Source of the DNA: Actinomycetes bacterium | GTDB taxonomy: Bacteria > Actinomycetota > Actinomycetes > Propionibacteriales > Propionibacteriaceae | Length of the DNA stretch: 7,427 bases | NCBI GenBank assembly: GCA_009785885.1 | Contig: WQUE01000061.1 | Span: 1-7,427 of the forward strand | Direction of reading: 5' to 3' | Shown: piece after piece, positions 1 through 5,882 of the stretch | How positions within the stretch are numbered: the first letter of the stretch is position 1 | How the letters are laid out: each line of letters starts with the position of its first letter | Translations under genes and position numbers: made by a program | Notes under the pieces: generated by a model | Seen by the model: the letters and a program-made list of their open reading frames with translations, nothing else | What the model was told of the DNA's origin: nothing | The model's database searches: none

Positions 1-2
1 AG

Positions 3-11
3 TTGTCCACA
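3..11 (+). promoter_or_regulatory. Single DnaA-box-like nonamer
   Basis: TTGTCCACA matches the DnaA-box form typical of high-GC actinobacteria (consensus TTATNCACA, with TTGTCCACA preferred in Streptomyces). It is one copy at the very edge of the window, with no cluster, AT-rich unwinding region or dnaA/dnaN neighbours, so there is no case for an origin from what is visible. It may be a chance match or a scattered DnaA site. It covers the TTG that is the farthest-upstream in-frame start of the next gene, which argues mildly against using that TTG. Confidence 0.2.
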
Positions 12-26
12 GATCCATGCTGTCCG

Positions 27-980
27 ATGGTCGCGACGAGCCGCAATCACCAGATTGAGGGTGTGCAGCCGAAGACAACTCACGAGATCGAACTGACCCG
101 CGACGGATGCGTGTGTGCGCGCAACCATGTCCGCCGCGGCTACGCGCGACTGACCCAGGGCGCCTACGTGCGTACCCACTCCACCGACAACCTGACGCCT
201 GACGCGATCCGCAGGGCACGCTGGTGGGCGCTGGTGCGGGGCGTCGCGAGGCTCTACGAAGACCGTGACATCGTGCTGTTCGGCCCGACCGCGCTCCAGG
301 CGCTGGGAGTGGCGCTCCCGGCCCGCCTGGAGGACTGGGACGCCTGCCACGTCCAGGTCGTGGGACGCCGGCCGGAGCGACGGGGCGTGGTCGCCCACCG
401 TCCCTTTGCACGCGGCCCGGTGTGGAGACGGATCGGGGGCGTGCCCGTGCTGCATCCGGTGGATCATTGGCTGCAACTGCGCGGGGCGACCGACGACGAG
501 CTGATCGAGGTCGGGGACGGTCTCCTCCGGCGGCGGCGCCCCCTGCTGACGCCGGGCGACTTGGCCGCCCGTCTGGACGCCCTCGACCGTGTCTACGGGG
601 TGGACAAGGCCAGGCGTGTCGTCCGGTGGCTTCGCCCCGGCACCGACTCGCTGTACGAGACGCGGACCCGGCTGGTGCTGGTGCGTGCCGGGTTGCCGTG
701 TCCGGCGGTGAATCCGGAGGTGTGGTGCCGCGCGGCGGGCCGAATGTACCACCCCGACATGGCGTACGAGGCGGAACGTGTCGCAGTCGAGTACGACGGC
801 GCCGGGCATGTCGGCGCGGTGGAGCAGATGGACATCGACGCGCGGCGGCGCCGGGAGCTGCAGGACGAGGGCTGGATGGTGATCAACGTCACCGCGCGCC
901 AACTGGGCGATCCGGCGCCGCTGGTCCGGTCGGTCGAGGCCGCGCTCGTGCTGGGCCGGACGCACAGGTGGGCGGCATGA
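27..980 (+). CDS. AbiEi-like/DUF559 (Vsr-like) endonuclease-fold protein
   Basis: The predicted product is about 317 residues from the ATG at 27. An in-frame TTG at 3 would add 8 residues, and the frame could also continue beyond the window edge. No SD precedes any start candidate, so the start is uncertain. The N-terminal part has the look of the AbiEi-type antitoxin-like domain often fused to this family (RRGYARLTQGAYVR, then FGPTALQALGV). The C-terminal part is a DUF559/Vsr-like restriction-endonuclease fold. Counting from TTG 3, it has the acidic set E219 (in SLYETRTR), D252 (in YHPDMAYE) and E263-Y-D265-G, followed by the family's Q-x3-D-x2-RR stretch and the GWMVINVTARQL strand. The core residues are intact, so it does not look decayed. 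Proteins of this kind are common in actinobacteria; their substrate and role are unknown, and repair or defence are only guesses. No toxin partner or methylase is adjacent, and the gene converges on the mutase gene. It contains no membrane segment or signal peptide. Confidence 0.8.
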   Translation: MVATSRNHQIEGVQPKTTHEIELTRDGCVCARNHVRRGYARLTQGAYVRTHSTDNLTPDAIRRARWWALVRGVARLYEDRDIVLFGPTALQALGVALPARLEDWDACHVQVVGRRPERRGVVAHRPFARGPVWRRIGGVPVLHPVDHWLQLRGATDDELIEVGDGLLRRRRPLLTPGDLAARLDALDRVYGVDKARRVVRWLRPGTDSLYETRTRLVLVRAGLPCPAVNPEVWCRAAGRMYHPDMAYEAERVAVEYDGAGHVGAVEQMDIDARRRRELQDEGWMVINVTARQLGDPAPLVRSVEAALVLGRTHRWAA

Positions 981-1051
981 GGTCCCGTGGCGGCGTGGCG
1001 TCTGGGTTGCCGCGTCTTTGGCACGGCTTTCTCCCGCGGATCGGCCCTTTT

Positions 1052-1083
1052 CCGGGGATGTTCCCGGGCCAAACCTCCCCGGG
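1052..1083. terminator. GC-rich inverted repeats in convergent gap, possible terminator
   Basis: Two overlapping hairpins can form: CCGGG/CCCGG (1052-1056 with 1063-1067, 6-nt loop) and CCCGGG/CCCGGG (1063-1068 with 1078-1083, 9-nt loop). They lie in the 163-bp gap between two convergent genes, where a bidirectional terminator is expected. There is no T-tract on either strand, so intrinsic termination is not demonstrated, and GC-rich DNA makes short stems like these by chance. Confidence 0.25.
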
Positions 1084-1108
1084 CGTCCTCAGCGAGGGGA
1101 CGTTGGTA

Positions 1109-1134
1109 CGGCTTTCGGTCCGGGTCCGATGCCG
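1109..1134. terminator. Interrupted inverted repeat after the mutase stop
   Basis: CGGC-(3)-CGG-(7)-CCG-(2)-GCCG forms an interrupted stem that starts 10 bp beyond the mutase stop codon (minus strand). The position suits a 3'-end structure for the mutase transcript. No T-run follows on either strand, so this is only a candidate. Apart from this and the stems at 1052-1083, I see nothing in 981-1143. Confidence 0.25.
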
Positions 1135-1143
1135 CTCCCGGCG

Positions 1144-2805
1144 CTACGCCCCCAGCACGGCGGCCACGTCCGCCCACAGGTGGGCCAGCGTCGCCTGGTT
1201 GGCGGCGCGGGCTTGGTCCAACCCGGGCCCGGCGGGGACGGGATCGGCGCGGGCCTCCAGGTAGCACTTCAGCTTCGGTTCCGTGCCCGAGGGACGGACG
1301 ACGACGTGCACCCGCCCGCCCGTGAACTCGACCGCGTCGGTGGGCAGCAGGCCCGCCGCCGGGTTCGTACGCCAATCGCGAACCGTCACACCGGACCCCG
1401 CCAACATCGACGGCGGGGCGGCCCGCAGGCGGGCCATCATGTCGGCGATCTTGGAGAGACGGTCCACGCGCACCGAATGCTGCGCGGTGGTGTGCGGCCC
1501 GAACTCGGCGTCGATCTCGTCGAGCCGGTCGGCGATCGTCCGGCCCTGCGCCTTCAGCTCGGCGGTCAACCGCAGCAGCACGGCCATCGCCGACAGTCCG
1601 TCCTTGTCGGGGGTGTGCGCGGGGTCGCAGCAGTAGCCGATCGCCTCCTCGTACCCGAACGCCAACTCGGGGACGCGCCCGATCCACTTGAACCCCGTCA
1701 GCGTCGTGACGAACTCCCGTCCCCGCGCCGCGGCCATCGTCCCGAGCATCGTCGACGACACGATCGAGCACGCGAACCGTCCCGGGACGCCGCGGCGCAT
1801 CGCGTCGTCGCCCAGGAGGATGCCCACCTCGTCGCCGGTGAGGCGGCGCCACACCCCGCCGACGCACGCCGCGGCGCCGCACCGGTCGGCGTCCGGGTCG
1901 GTCGCGATGGCGATGTCCGCCCCCGCGTCGCGGGCCCGCGCGATGACCAGGTCCATCGCGCCGCGTTCCTCCGGGTTGGGGAACGGCACGGTCGGGAAGT
2001 CGGGGTCGGGGGCGAACTGCGCCTCGACGATCGCCGGCGGCGGGAAGCCGGTCGACTCGACGATCCGCTCCATCACCGCCCCGCCGACGCCGTGCATCGG
2101 GGTGTACGCCCACACGACGTCGTGGCTCGTGGCGCCCTCGACCAGCGCGGCGACGCGGGCGACGTACGCGTCGAGCAGGTCCGGCCCGGCGTGGTCGTAC
2201 GCGTCCGACCGCGGCGCCTCCGCGACTGGCCGGGCGGCGACCTCGTCGATCCGCGCCGCGATCCGGGTGTCCATCGGGGGGACGATCTGGGACGCGTCCA
2301 CGTTGTACACCTTGTACCCGTTGTCGCGACCTGGATTGTGCGACGCGGTCACCTGGACGCCGGCGGCGGCGCCGAGTCCCCGGCAGCCGAACGCGACGAC
2401 CGGCGTGGGGACGTGCGTCGCCGTCAGCAGGGGCGCGCACCCGAGCCCGGCGAGCACCTCGGCCGTGTCGCGGGCGAACTGCTCGGAGTTGTGGCGTGCG
2501 TCGTAGCCGACGAGCACGGGCGCGCCCGCCGGGTAGCCCTCGTCCTCCCGCAGCCACCGTCCGAGCCCCCACGAGGCCTGCGTCACGACGACGCGGTTCA
2601 TCCGGTTCGGTCCCGGTCCCATCGCGGCGCGCAGGCCGGCCGTGCCGAACGCCAGGCGTCCCGCGAACGCGTCGGCCACCTCGTCGGCCGCGCCCTGATC
2701 GCCGGCGTCCGCCGCCGCCACCAGGTGCGCCAGCCTGTCCCGGGTCGCCGCGTCGGGGTCCGCCGCGATCCACGCCTCAACCTGACCCCGGAGTTGCTCG
2801 TCCAT
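1144..2805 (-). CDS. Phosphoglucomutase/phosphomannomutase family protein (alpha-D-phosphohexomutase)
   Basis: This 553-residue protein interconverts hexose 1- and 6-phosphates (and possibly pentose phosphates) through a phosphoserine intermediate in the cytoplasm, supplying sugar-1-phosphates for cell-wall, glycogen or trehalose synthesis. All four active-site loops are present and in order: FGTAGLR at 53-59; the phosphoserine loop TASHNP at 153-158 (Ser155); the Mg-binding loop DPDADR at 303-308; the sugar-specificity loop GYEEAIGY at 384-391; and the phosphate-binding loop RPSGTEPK at 504-511. Length and the GYEEAIGY and RPSGTEPKLKCYLE forms fit the PGM2/PmmB/PgcA-like subgroup rather than short GlmM or ManB. 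Glucose versus mannose or pentose specificity cannot be decided from motifs. The start MDEQ is chosen because an SD sits just before it; an upstream in-frame ATG at 2841 would add 12 residues and remove the SD from use. The gene is divergent from cysK and convergent with the nuclease gene, so it is probably monocistronic. Confidence 0.93.
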   Translation of the reverse strand: MDEQLRGQVEAWIAADPDAATRDRLAHLVAAADAGDQGAADEVADAFAGRLAFGTAGLRAAMGPGPNRMNRVVVTQASWGLGRWLREDEGYPAGAPVLVGYDARHNSEQFARDTAEVLAGLGCAPLLTATHVPTPVVAFGCRGLGAAAGVQVTASHNPGRDNGYKVYNVDASQIVPPMDTRIAARIDEVAARPVAEAPRSDAYDHAGPDLLDAYVARVAALVEGATSHDVVWAYTPMHGVGGAVMERIVESTGFPPPAIVEAQFAPDPDFPTVPFPNPEERGAMDLVIARARDAGADIAIATDPDADRCGAAACVGGVWRRLTGDEVGILLGDDAMRRGVPGRFACSIVSSTMLGTMAAARGREFVTTLTGFKWIGRVPELAFGYEEAIGYCCDPAHTPDKDGLSAMAVLLRLTAELKAQGRTIADRLDEIDAEFGPHTTAQHSVRVDRLSKIADMMARLRAAPPSMLAGSGVTVRDWRTNPAAGLLPTDAVEFTGGRVHVVVRPSGTEPKLKCYLEARADPVPAGPGLDQARAANQATLAHLWADVAAVLGA

Positions 2806-2809
2806 CGTT

Positions 2810-2816
2810 CCCTCCC
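2810..2816 (-). promoter_or_regulatory. SD site that fixes the mutase start
   Basis: On the minus strand GGGAGGG lies 4 nt before the ATG at 2805 (GGAGG core 5 nt away). This is the strongest SD near the 5' end of the mutase and selects the 553-residue form over the 12-residue-longer one. Confidence 0.75.
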
Positions 2817-2839
2817 GCCGGATGTGTTGTGATAATCCC

Positions 2840-2845
2840 ACTGTA
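2840..2845 (-). promoter_or_regulatory. Candidate -10 box for the mutase gene
   Basis: The minus strand reads TACAGT here, a TANNNT hexamer in the only AT-rich patch (about 2822-2845) of this divergent gap. A start site about 7 nt downstream would give a leader of roughly 28 nt containing the SD. No TTGACA-like -35 is visible at 17 bp spacing. The patch also reads GATAAT on the plus strand, so its direction is ambiguous. Confidence 0.3.
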
Positions 2846-2904
2846 GGCCCCGTCGGCTCGCGTTGCCGGGAGCCCCACGCCCGAGGGTGCGCCGTGGCGT
2901 CGGG

Positions 2905-2910
2905 TATCCT
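2905..2910 (+). promoter_or_regulatory. Candidate -10 box for cysK-cysE
   Basis: TATCCT fits TANNNT and is followed by C, like the -10-like boxes before the genes at 4865 and 5980. It would give a leader of about 70 nt before cysK, with the SD AAGGAAG at 2971-2977, 10 nt from the ATG. I see no clear -35, no SAM or T-box riboswitch and no convincing operator in the leader. Confidence 0.35.
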
Positions 2911-2987
2911 CGGGAAACGTCACGCCGCCACCACCCCGCCGGGTGTCGCGTGCTCCGATCACCTGACGACAAGGAAGAAGACCATCC

Positions 2988-3914
2988 ATGACGATCCTGC
3001 CCGACATCACGGCCGCCGTCGGTGGCACCCCGCTCGTGCGGCTGAACCACCTGCCGCCGCCCGAGGCGTCCGTCGTCGTGAAGCTGGAGGCGGCCAACCC
3101 GGCGGGTTCCGTGAAGGATCGCGTGGGCGTGGCGATCGTCGACGCGGCCGAACGCTCGGGCGCGCTTGCCCCCGGCGGGACGATCGTCGAGGCGACGAGC
3201 GGCAACACCGGGATCGCGCTCGCGTGGGTCGCGGCGGCCCGCGGGTACCACCTCGTTCTGGCGATGCCCGAGTCGATGAGCATCGAGCGCCGGGCGCTGC
3301 TGCGGGCGTTCGGGGCCGAACTCGTCCTCACGCCGCGGGCCGACGGCATGCAGGGCGCCGTCGACGCGGCCGAGCGTCTGGCCGCCGAGCGCGGCGGGGT
3401 GCTGGCCCGCCAGTTCGCCAACCCGGCGAACCCGGCGATCCACGAGGCGACGACCGGCCCGGAGATCTGGGACGCCACCGCGGGCCGCGTCGGCGTGCTC
3501 GTCAGCGCGTTCGGCACCGGCGGCACGATCACCGGTGTGGGCCGCTACCTCAAGGCAAAGAACCCGCGCGTGCGCGTCGTCGGCGTCGAACCGGCCGAAT
3601 CGCCGCTGCTGACCGCCGGCGTCGCCGGGCCGCACGGCATCCAGGGCATCGGGGCGAACTTCGTCCCGGCGATCCTCGACCGGTCCGTGATCGACGAGGT
3701 GCGCGCGGTGTCGACCCCGGACGCGATCGCGACGGCCCGCGCCCTGGCCACCCGCGAGGGTATCCTGACCGGGATCTCCGCCGGGGCGGCCGTCCGGGCG
3801 GGGCTCGATCTGGCGGAGACACCGGCGTACGACGGGGCGTTGATCGTCGTGATCGCCCCGGACTTCGGGGAGCGGTACCTGTCCACGCCCCTGTTCGAGG
3901 GCCTCGTGGACTAG
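2988..3914 (+). CDS. cysK: Cysteine synthase A (O-acetylserine sulfhydrylase)
   Basis: A 308-residue PLP enzyme that makes cysteine from O-acetylserine and sulfide, the last step of sulfide assimilation. PLP-lysine K43 sits in NPAGSVKDR (37-45). The substrate loop TSGNTG is at 70-75 and the phosphate-binding loop GTGGT at 176-180. HGIQGIGANFVP (216-227) matches the CysK loop that usually reads IQGIGAGFIP, with Asn in place of the second Gly. GISAGAA (262-268) stands where most members have GISSGAA. The C-terminal DFGERYLSTPLFEGL (292-306) is the typical CysK ending, and the length is normal. ATG 2988 is used because it has an SD and the protein begins right at the conserved GGTPLVRL region. 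The serine acetyltransferase gene starts 24 bp downstream on the same strand, which supports O-acetylserine rather than O-phosphoserine as donor. CysM-type or cystathionine beta-synthase-like activity is less likely because no extra domain is present. Confidence 0.95.
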   Translation: MTILPDITAAVGGTPLVRLNHLPPPEASVVVKLEAANPAGSVKDRVGVAIVDAAERSGALAPGGTIVEATSGNTGIALAWVAAARGYHLVLAMPESMSIERRALLRAFGAELVLTPRADGMQGAVDAAERLAAERGGVLARQFANPANPAIHEATTGPEIWDATAGRVGVLVSAFGTGGTITGVGRYLKAKNPRVRVVGVEPAESPLLTAGVAGPHGIQGIGANFVPAILDRSVIDEVRAVSTPDAIATARALATREGILTGISAGAAVRAGLDLAETPAYDGALIVVIAPDFGERYLSTPLFEGLVD

Positions 3915-3923
3915 GCGGGACGG

Positions 3924-3930
3924 TTGGAGG
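3924..3930 (+). promoter_or_regulatory. SD site that fixes the cysE start
   Basis: TTGGAGG ends 8 nt before the ATG at 3939. The first three bases of this SD are also an in-frame TTG, the farthest-upstream possible start. Because the TTG is part of the SD itself, ATG 3939 is the better start, giving 298 rather than 303 residues. Confidence 0.75.
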
Positions 3931-3938
3931 TTCAGGCG

Positions 3939-4835
3939 ATGACCAGCAAGAAGGATTCGGCGCCGTTGCACGGGATCGTCGCCGGCCTGGCGGCGAGCTA
4001 CCGGGCCGAGCCCGCGATGGTGAAGATCGGTGAGGCGAACCGGATCAGCCGTGCCGCCGTCGTGGCCAGCGTCCGGCGCCTGCGGGAGATCGTGTACGGC
4101 GGCTTCTTCGCGGAGACGCCCCTCGACTGGGAGTTCGTCGAGTACTACCTCGGCCGGCTCGTCGAGCAGGTGCATCACGACCTGGCCAAGCAGGTTCGCC
4201 GCGCGTTGCGGCACCAACGGGACGACGAGGCCCCACCCGCGGAGGCGGACGCGGCCGCCCAGGCCGAGGCGATCACAACGGAGTTCCTGCGGCGACTGCC
4301 CGGCGTGCGGGCGGTGCTGGCGACCGACCTGGAGGCGACGTACGACGGCGACCCGGCGGCGTACAACCGGGACGAGATCGTGCTGAGCTACCCCGGGGTG
4401 TTCGCGGTGTGCGTGCACCGACTGGCGCACGAGCTGTACGACCTCGGCGTGCCCCTGATTCCGCGGATGATGAGCGAATACGCCCACGGGCGCACCGCCA
4501 TCGACATCCATCCCGGGGCGCGCATCGGGCATCACTTCTTCATCGACCACGGCACGGGCATCGTCATCGGCGAGACCACTCTGATCGGCGACCACGTGAA
4601 GATCTACCAGGGCGTGACGCTCGGCGGCCTGTCGACGCGCGGCGGCCAGGCGCTGCGGTCCACGAAGCGTCATCCGACGATCGAGGACGACGTCACGATC
4701 TATTCCGGCGCATCGATCCTCGGCGGGCAGACGGTGATCGGGGCGGGGTCCGTGATCGGCGCGAACGCGTTCCTGACGTCCAGCGTGCCCCCGGGCAGCC
4801 GCGTCAGCATCGCGGACGCCCCGGTGCGCGACTGA
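3939..4835 (+). CDS. cysE: Serine O-acetyltransferase, long EpsC-type
   Basis: The 298-residue enzyme transfers acetyl from acetyl-CoA to serine, giving O-acetylserine for CysK. Residues 1-150 are a helical N-terminal domain with an Ala/Glu-rich stretch near 94-115. Residues 185-285 form the left-handed beta-helix of hexapeptide repeats (for example IGHHFFIDHGTGIVIGET at 196-212). The catalytic pair known from E. coli CysE (Asp143, His158) is matched by D189 in DIHP and H204 in IDHGTG. The signatures RLAHELYDLGVPLIPRMMSE (161-180) and KRHPTIEDDVTIY (243-255) resemble the long EpsC-like acetyltransferases I know best from Bacteroidetes-type bacteria, not the short CysE of most actinobacteria. 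The protein ends SIADAPVRD; the C-terminal Ile that docks classical CysE in the CysK active site is missing. It is co-transcribed with cysK (24-bp gap). Function is secure; specificity for serine over homoserine is inferred from context. Confidence 0.93.
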   Translation: MTSKKDSAPLHGIVAGLAASYRAEPAMVKIGEANRISRAAVVASVRRLREIVYGGFFAETPLDWEFVEYYLGRLVEQVHHDLAKQVRRALRHQRDDEAPPAEADAAAQAEAITTEFLRRLPGVRAVLATDLEATYDGDPAAYNRDEIVLSYPGVFAVCVHRLAHELYDLGVPLIPRMMSEYAHGRTAIDIHPGARIGHHFFIDHGTGIVIGETTLIGDHVKIYQGVTLGGLSTRGGQALRSTKRHPTIEDDVTIYSGASILGGQTVIGAGSVIGANAFLTSSVPPGSRVSIADAPVRD

Positions 4836-4851
4836 GCCCAGGTGTGGGTGC

Positions 4852-4857
4852 TAGGGT
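4852..4857 (+). promoter_or_regulatory. Candidate -10 box for a leaderless transcript
   Basis: TAGGGT lies 7 nt before the ATG at 4865, the spacing expected if transcription starts on or next to the start codon. No SD is present before that ATG. The pattern TANNNT-(6/7 nt)-ATG is the usual signature of leaderless genes in actinobacteria. It suggests that the membrane-protein pair has its own promoter, separate from cysK-cysE, although read-through across the 29-bp gap is also possible. Confidence 0.45.
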
Positions 4858-4864
4858 CCCGGCC

Positions 4865-5248
4865 ATGAGCACCACGCGGCAGCGCCGGGACGCCGAGGCG
4901 GTCGAGGTCGCCGCGTTCCTGACGCGCCGCGCGCGGGTGCGCCTGCGGACACTGACGCTGACGGCGTTTGCGGCCGTCACGACCTACGCGCTCGGCGAGT
5001 GGAGCACCCAGGAGGGCAACGCCGTCGCGGCCTCGCGCCCGCCCGGCAGCGCGCTGAACCACGTGGGCACGCTTGGCCATGGGCTGGCCGCGGCGACGCT
5101 CGTGGCGGCGATCGCCCTGATCGTCGCGGGAGGACGTCTCATCGCGGCACGCCGCGGCCCGGTGGCGCTCGTCGCCGGGATCGGGGGCATCGTGGGCGCG
5201 GCGTTCCTCGTCTACGCCACGATCCTGTACCTGGTGGTGGGGCTGTGA
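4865..5248 (+). CDS. Small membrane protein, three predicted helices, unknown function
   Basis: I do not recognise this 127-residue protein. It begins with a charged, basic cytoplasmic stretch (RQRRDAEA, then RRARVRLR at 21-28), followed by a hydrophobic segment near 29-45, a polar loop (46-72), a second segment near 73-95, a short basic loop (RLIAARRGP) and a third segment near 99-125 that runs to the C-terminus. The positive-inside rule places the N-terminus and the 91-99 loop in the cytoplasm and the C-terminus outside. There are no cysteines, no obvious catalytic motif and no cleavable signal peptide. The ATG at 4865 is chosen because of the leaderless-type -10 box just upstream; the frame extends further upstream but only inside cysE. 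The stop overlaps the next gene's start, so the two are translationally coupled and probably act together. Confidence 0.72.
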   Translation: MSTTRQRRDAEAVEVAAFLTRRARVRLRTLTLTAFAAVTTYALGEWSTQEGNAVAASRPPGSALNHVGTLGHGLAAATLVAAIALIVAGGRLIAARRGPVALVAGIGGIVGAAFLVYATILYLVVGL

Positions 5249-5631
5249 CACCTGCCGGCACCGGTCGCTCCCTGCCCCTGCTCGGGGTGGGAGCGCTGGC
5301 GTGGATGGGCGCCCTGGCCGGCACGCTCGCGCTGGTCGGGCCGTGCGATGCCCGCTTCGCCGGAATGCTGCGGGGCCGCTCAGGCGTGTTGGTGCACCGT
5401 CCGGCCGGGGACGCCTGGCTGGCGGCCGGCATCGCGGTGGCCATCGCGGTCGCCATCGTGTGCGCGACGCTCGCCGTCCGGCACGCCTTGGACCCGGAGA
5501 CGTCCCGCTGGCCCGGGGTCGTGGGCGCCGTGATGTGGATCCTCGGCTTCGGGCTGCTCACCCTGATCGGTCCGACGATCCCGCACGTGTTCGCCGACGT
5601 CGTCACCGGCTTCTGGTTGCCTCCCGCGTAG
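5245..5631 (+). CDS. Small membrane protein, three predicted helices, coupled to the gene before it
   Basis: I do not recognise this 128-residue protein. It starts with GTG inside a GTGA overlap with the previous stop; a weak GGTGGTGGGG just upstream may serve as SD. Hydrophobic segments lie at about 9-31, 58-79 and 91-112. The cytoplasmic side is predicted for the N-terminus and the loop VRHALDPETSRWPG (78-91), giving the same N-in/C-out topology as its neighbour. The external 32-57 loop carries one Cys (C34) and several Arg; C73 lies in the second segment. Near-equal length, shared topology and coupling suggest a paired complex or distant paralogues, although I see no clear residue similarity between them. 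The C-terminus FADVVTGFWLPPA is predicted to be outside. The stop TAG ends on the first base of the 84-bp repeat array. Confidence 0.7.
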   Translation: MTPAGTGRSLPLLGVGALAWMGALAGTLALVGPCDARFAGMLRGRSGVLVHRPAGDAWLAAGIAVAIAVAIVCATLAVRHALDPETSRWPGVVGAVMWILGFGLLTLIGPTIPHVFADVVTGFWLPPA

Positions 5632-5882
5632 CGGGCCTCGCAGGTTCCGGTGGGTTTGCCCCCGGAAGCGGCCCCGGAGCCGAGCCAACCCACCGGACCG
5701 TGTCACCACAGGCAGCGGGCGTCGCAGGTTCCGGTGGGTTTGCACCCGGAAGCGGCCCCGGAGCCGAGCCAACCCACCGGACCGTGTCACCACAGGCAGC
5801 AGGCCTCGCAGGTTCCGGTGGGTTTGCCCCCGGAAACGGCCCCGGAGCCGAGCCAACCCACCGGACCGTGTCGCGACAAGCC
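5631..5882. repeat. Three tandem copies of an 84-bp unit
   Basis: Units run 5631-5714, 5715-5798 and 5799-5882. By direct comparison, units 1 and 2 differ at 2 positions, 1 and 3 at 6, and 2 and 3 at 8; there are no gaps. Four of the six third-unit changes relative to unit 1 are in its last ten bases, which form a new palindrome. Each unit carries a perfect 10-bp inverted repeat (CCGGTGGGTT with AACCCACCGG) and none of the substitutions touch it. The period is a multiple of three, so several frames on both strands stay open through the array and encode 28-residue repeats, but none has an SD or an independent start. I judge it non-coding. It begins on the last base of the upstream stop codon and fills most of the 348-bp gap before nifJ. 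Confidence 0.95.
5643..5699 (+). terminator. Long hairpin in each repeat unit, possible terminator or RNA-stabilising element
   Basis: In unit 1 the arms 5647-5656 and 5687-5696 pair perfectly over 10 bp and extend by 3 bp past a bulged T (GGT at 5643-5645 with ACC at 5697-5699). The 30-nt loop can itself fold (CGGC with GCCG at 5670-5683). The same arms recur at 5731-5740/5771-5780 and 5815-5824/5855-5864. The first hairpin starts 12 bp after the membrane-protein stop codon. There is no T-run, so this is not a standard intrinsic terminator; a T-less actinobacterial terminator, an mRNA 3'-end stabiliser or a REP-like element are all possible. Confidence 0.4.

Noticed and set aside
3..11. Replication origin at the left edge
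   Set aside because: There is only one DnaA-box-like nonamer, with no clustered boxes, no AT-rich region and no dnaA, dnaN or parAB genes in view.
593..2773. Long minus-strand open frame of 726 codons overlapping the mutase and nuclease genes
   Set aside because: It is a shadow frame of the mutase in GC-rich DNA: Arg/Gly/Pro-rich, no family motif, and it crosses two well-supported genes.
1018..2832. Plus-strand open frame of 604 codons opposite the mutase
   Set aside because: It lies antisense to a gene with all four active-site loops; the composition is low-complexity Arg/Gly/Val/His with no domain.
2822..2987. Possible cysteine-sensing leader peptide upstream of cysK (ATG TGT TGT at 2822-2830)
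   Set aside because: The Met-Cys-Cys start is tempting because some actinobacterial cysteine genes have Cys-rich upstream ORFs. But the frame has no SD, does not stop before cysK (it runs to 4033), and begins upstream of the likely cysK promoter at 2905. The TGT codons fall in the AT-rich promoter patch.
2598..4673. Minus-strand open frame of 691 codons opposite cysK-cysE
   Set aside because: It is antisense to two clear enzymes, and its His/Arg/Asp-rich translation is typical of mirror frames in GC-rich coding DNA.
5631..5882. CRISPR array
   Set aside because: The whole 84-bp unit repeats head to tail with no unique spacers, and there is no cas gene in the window.
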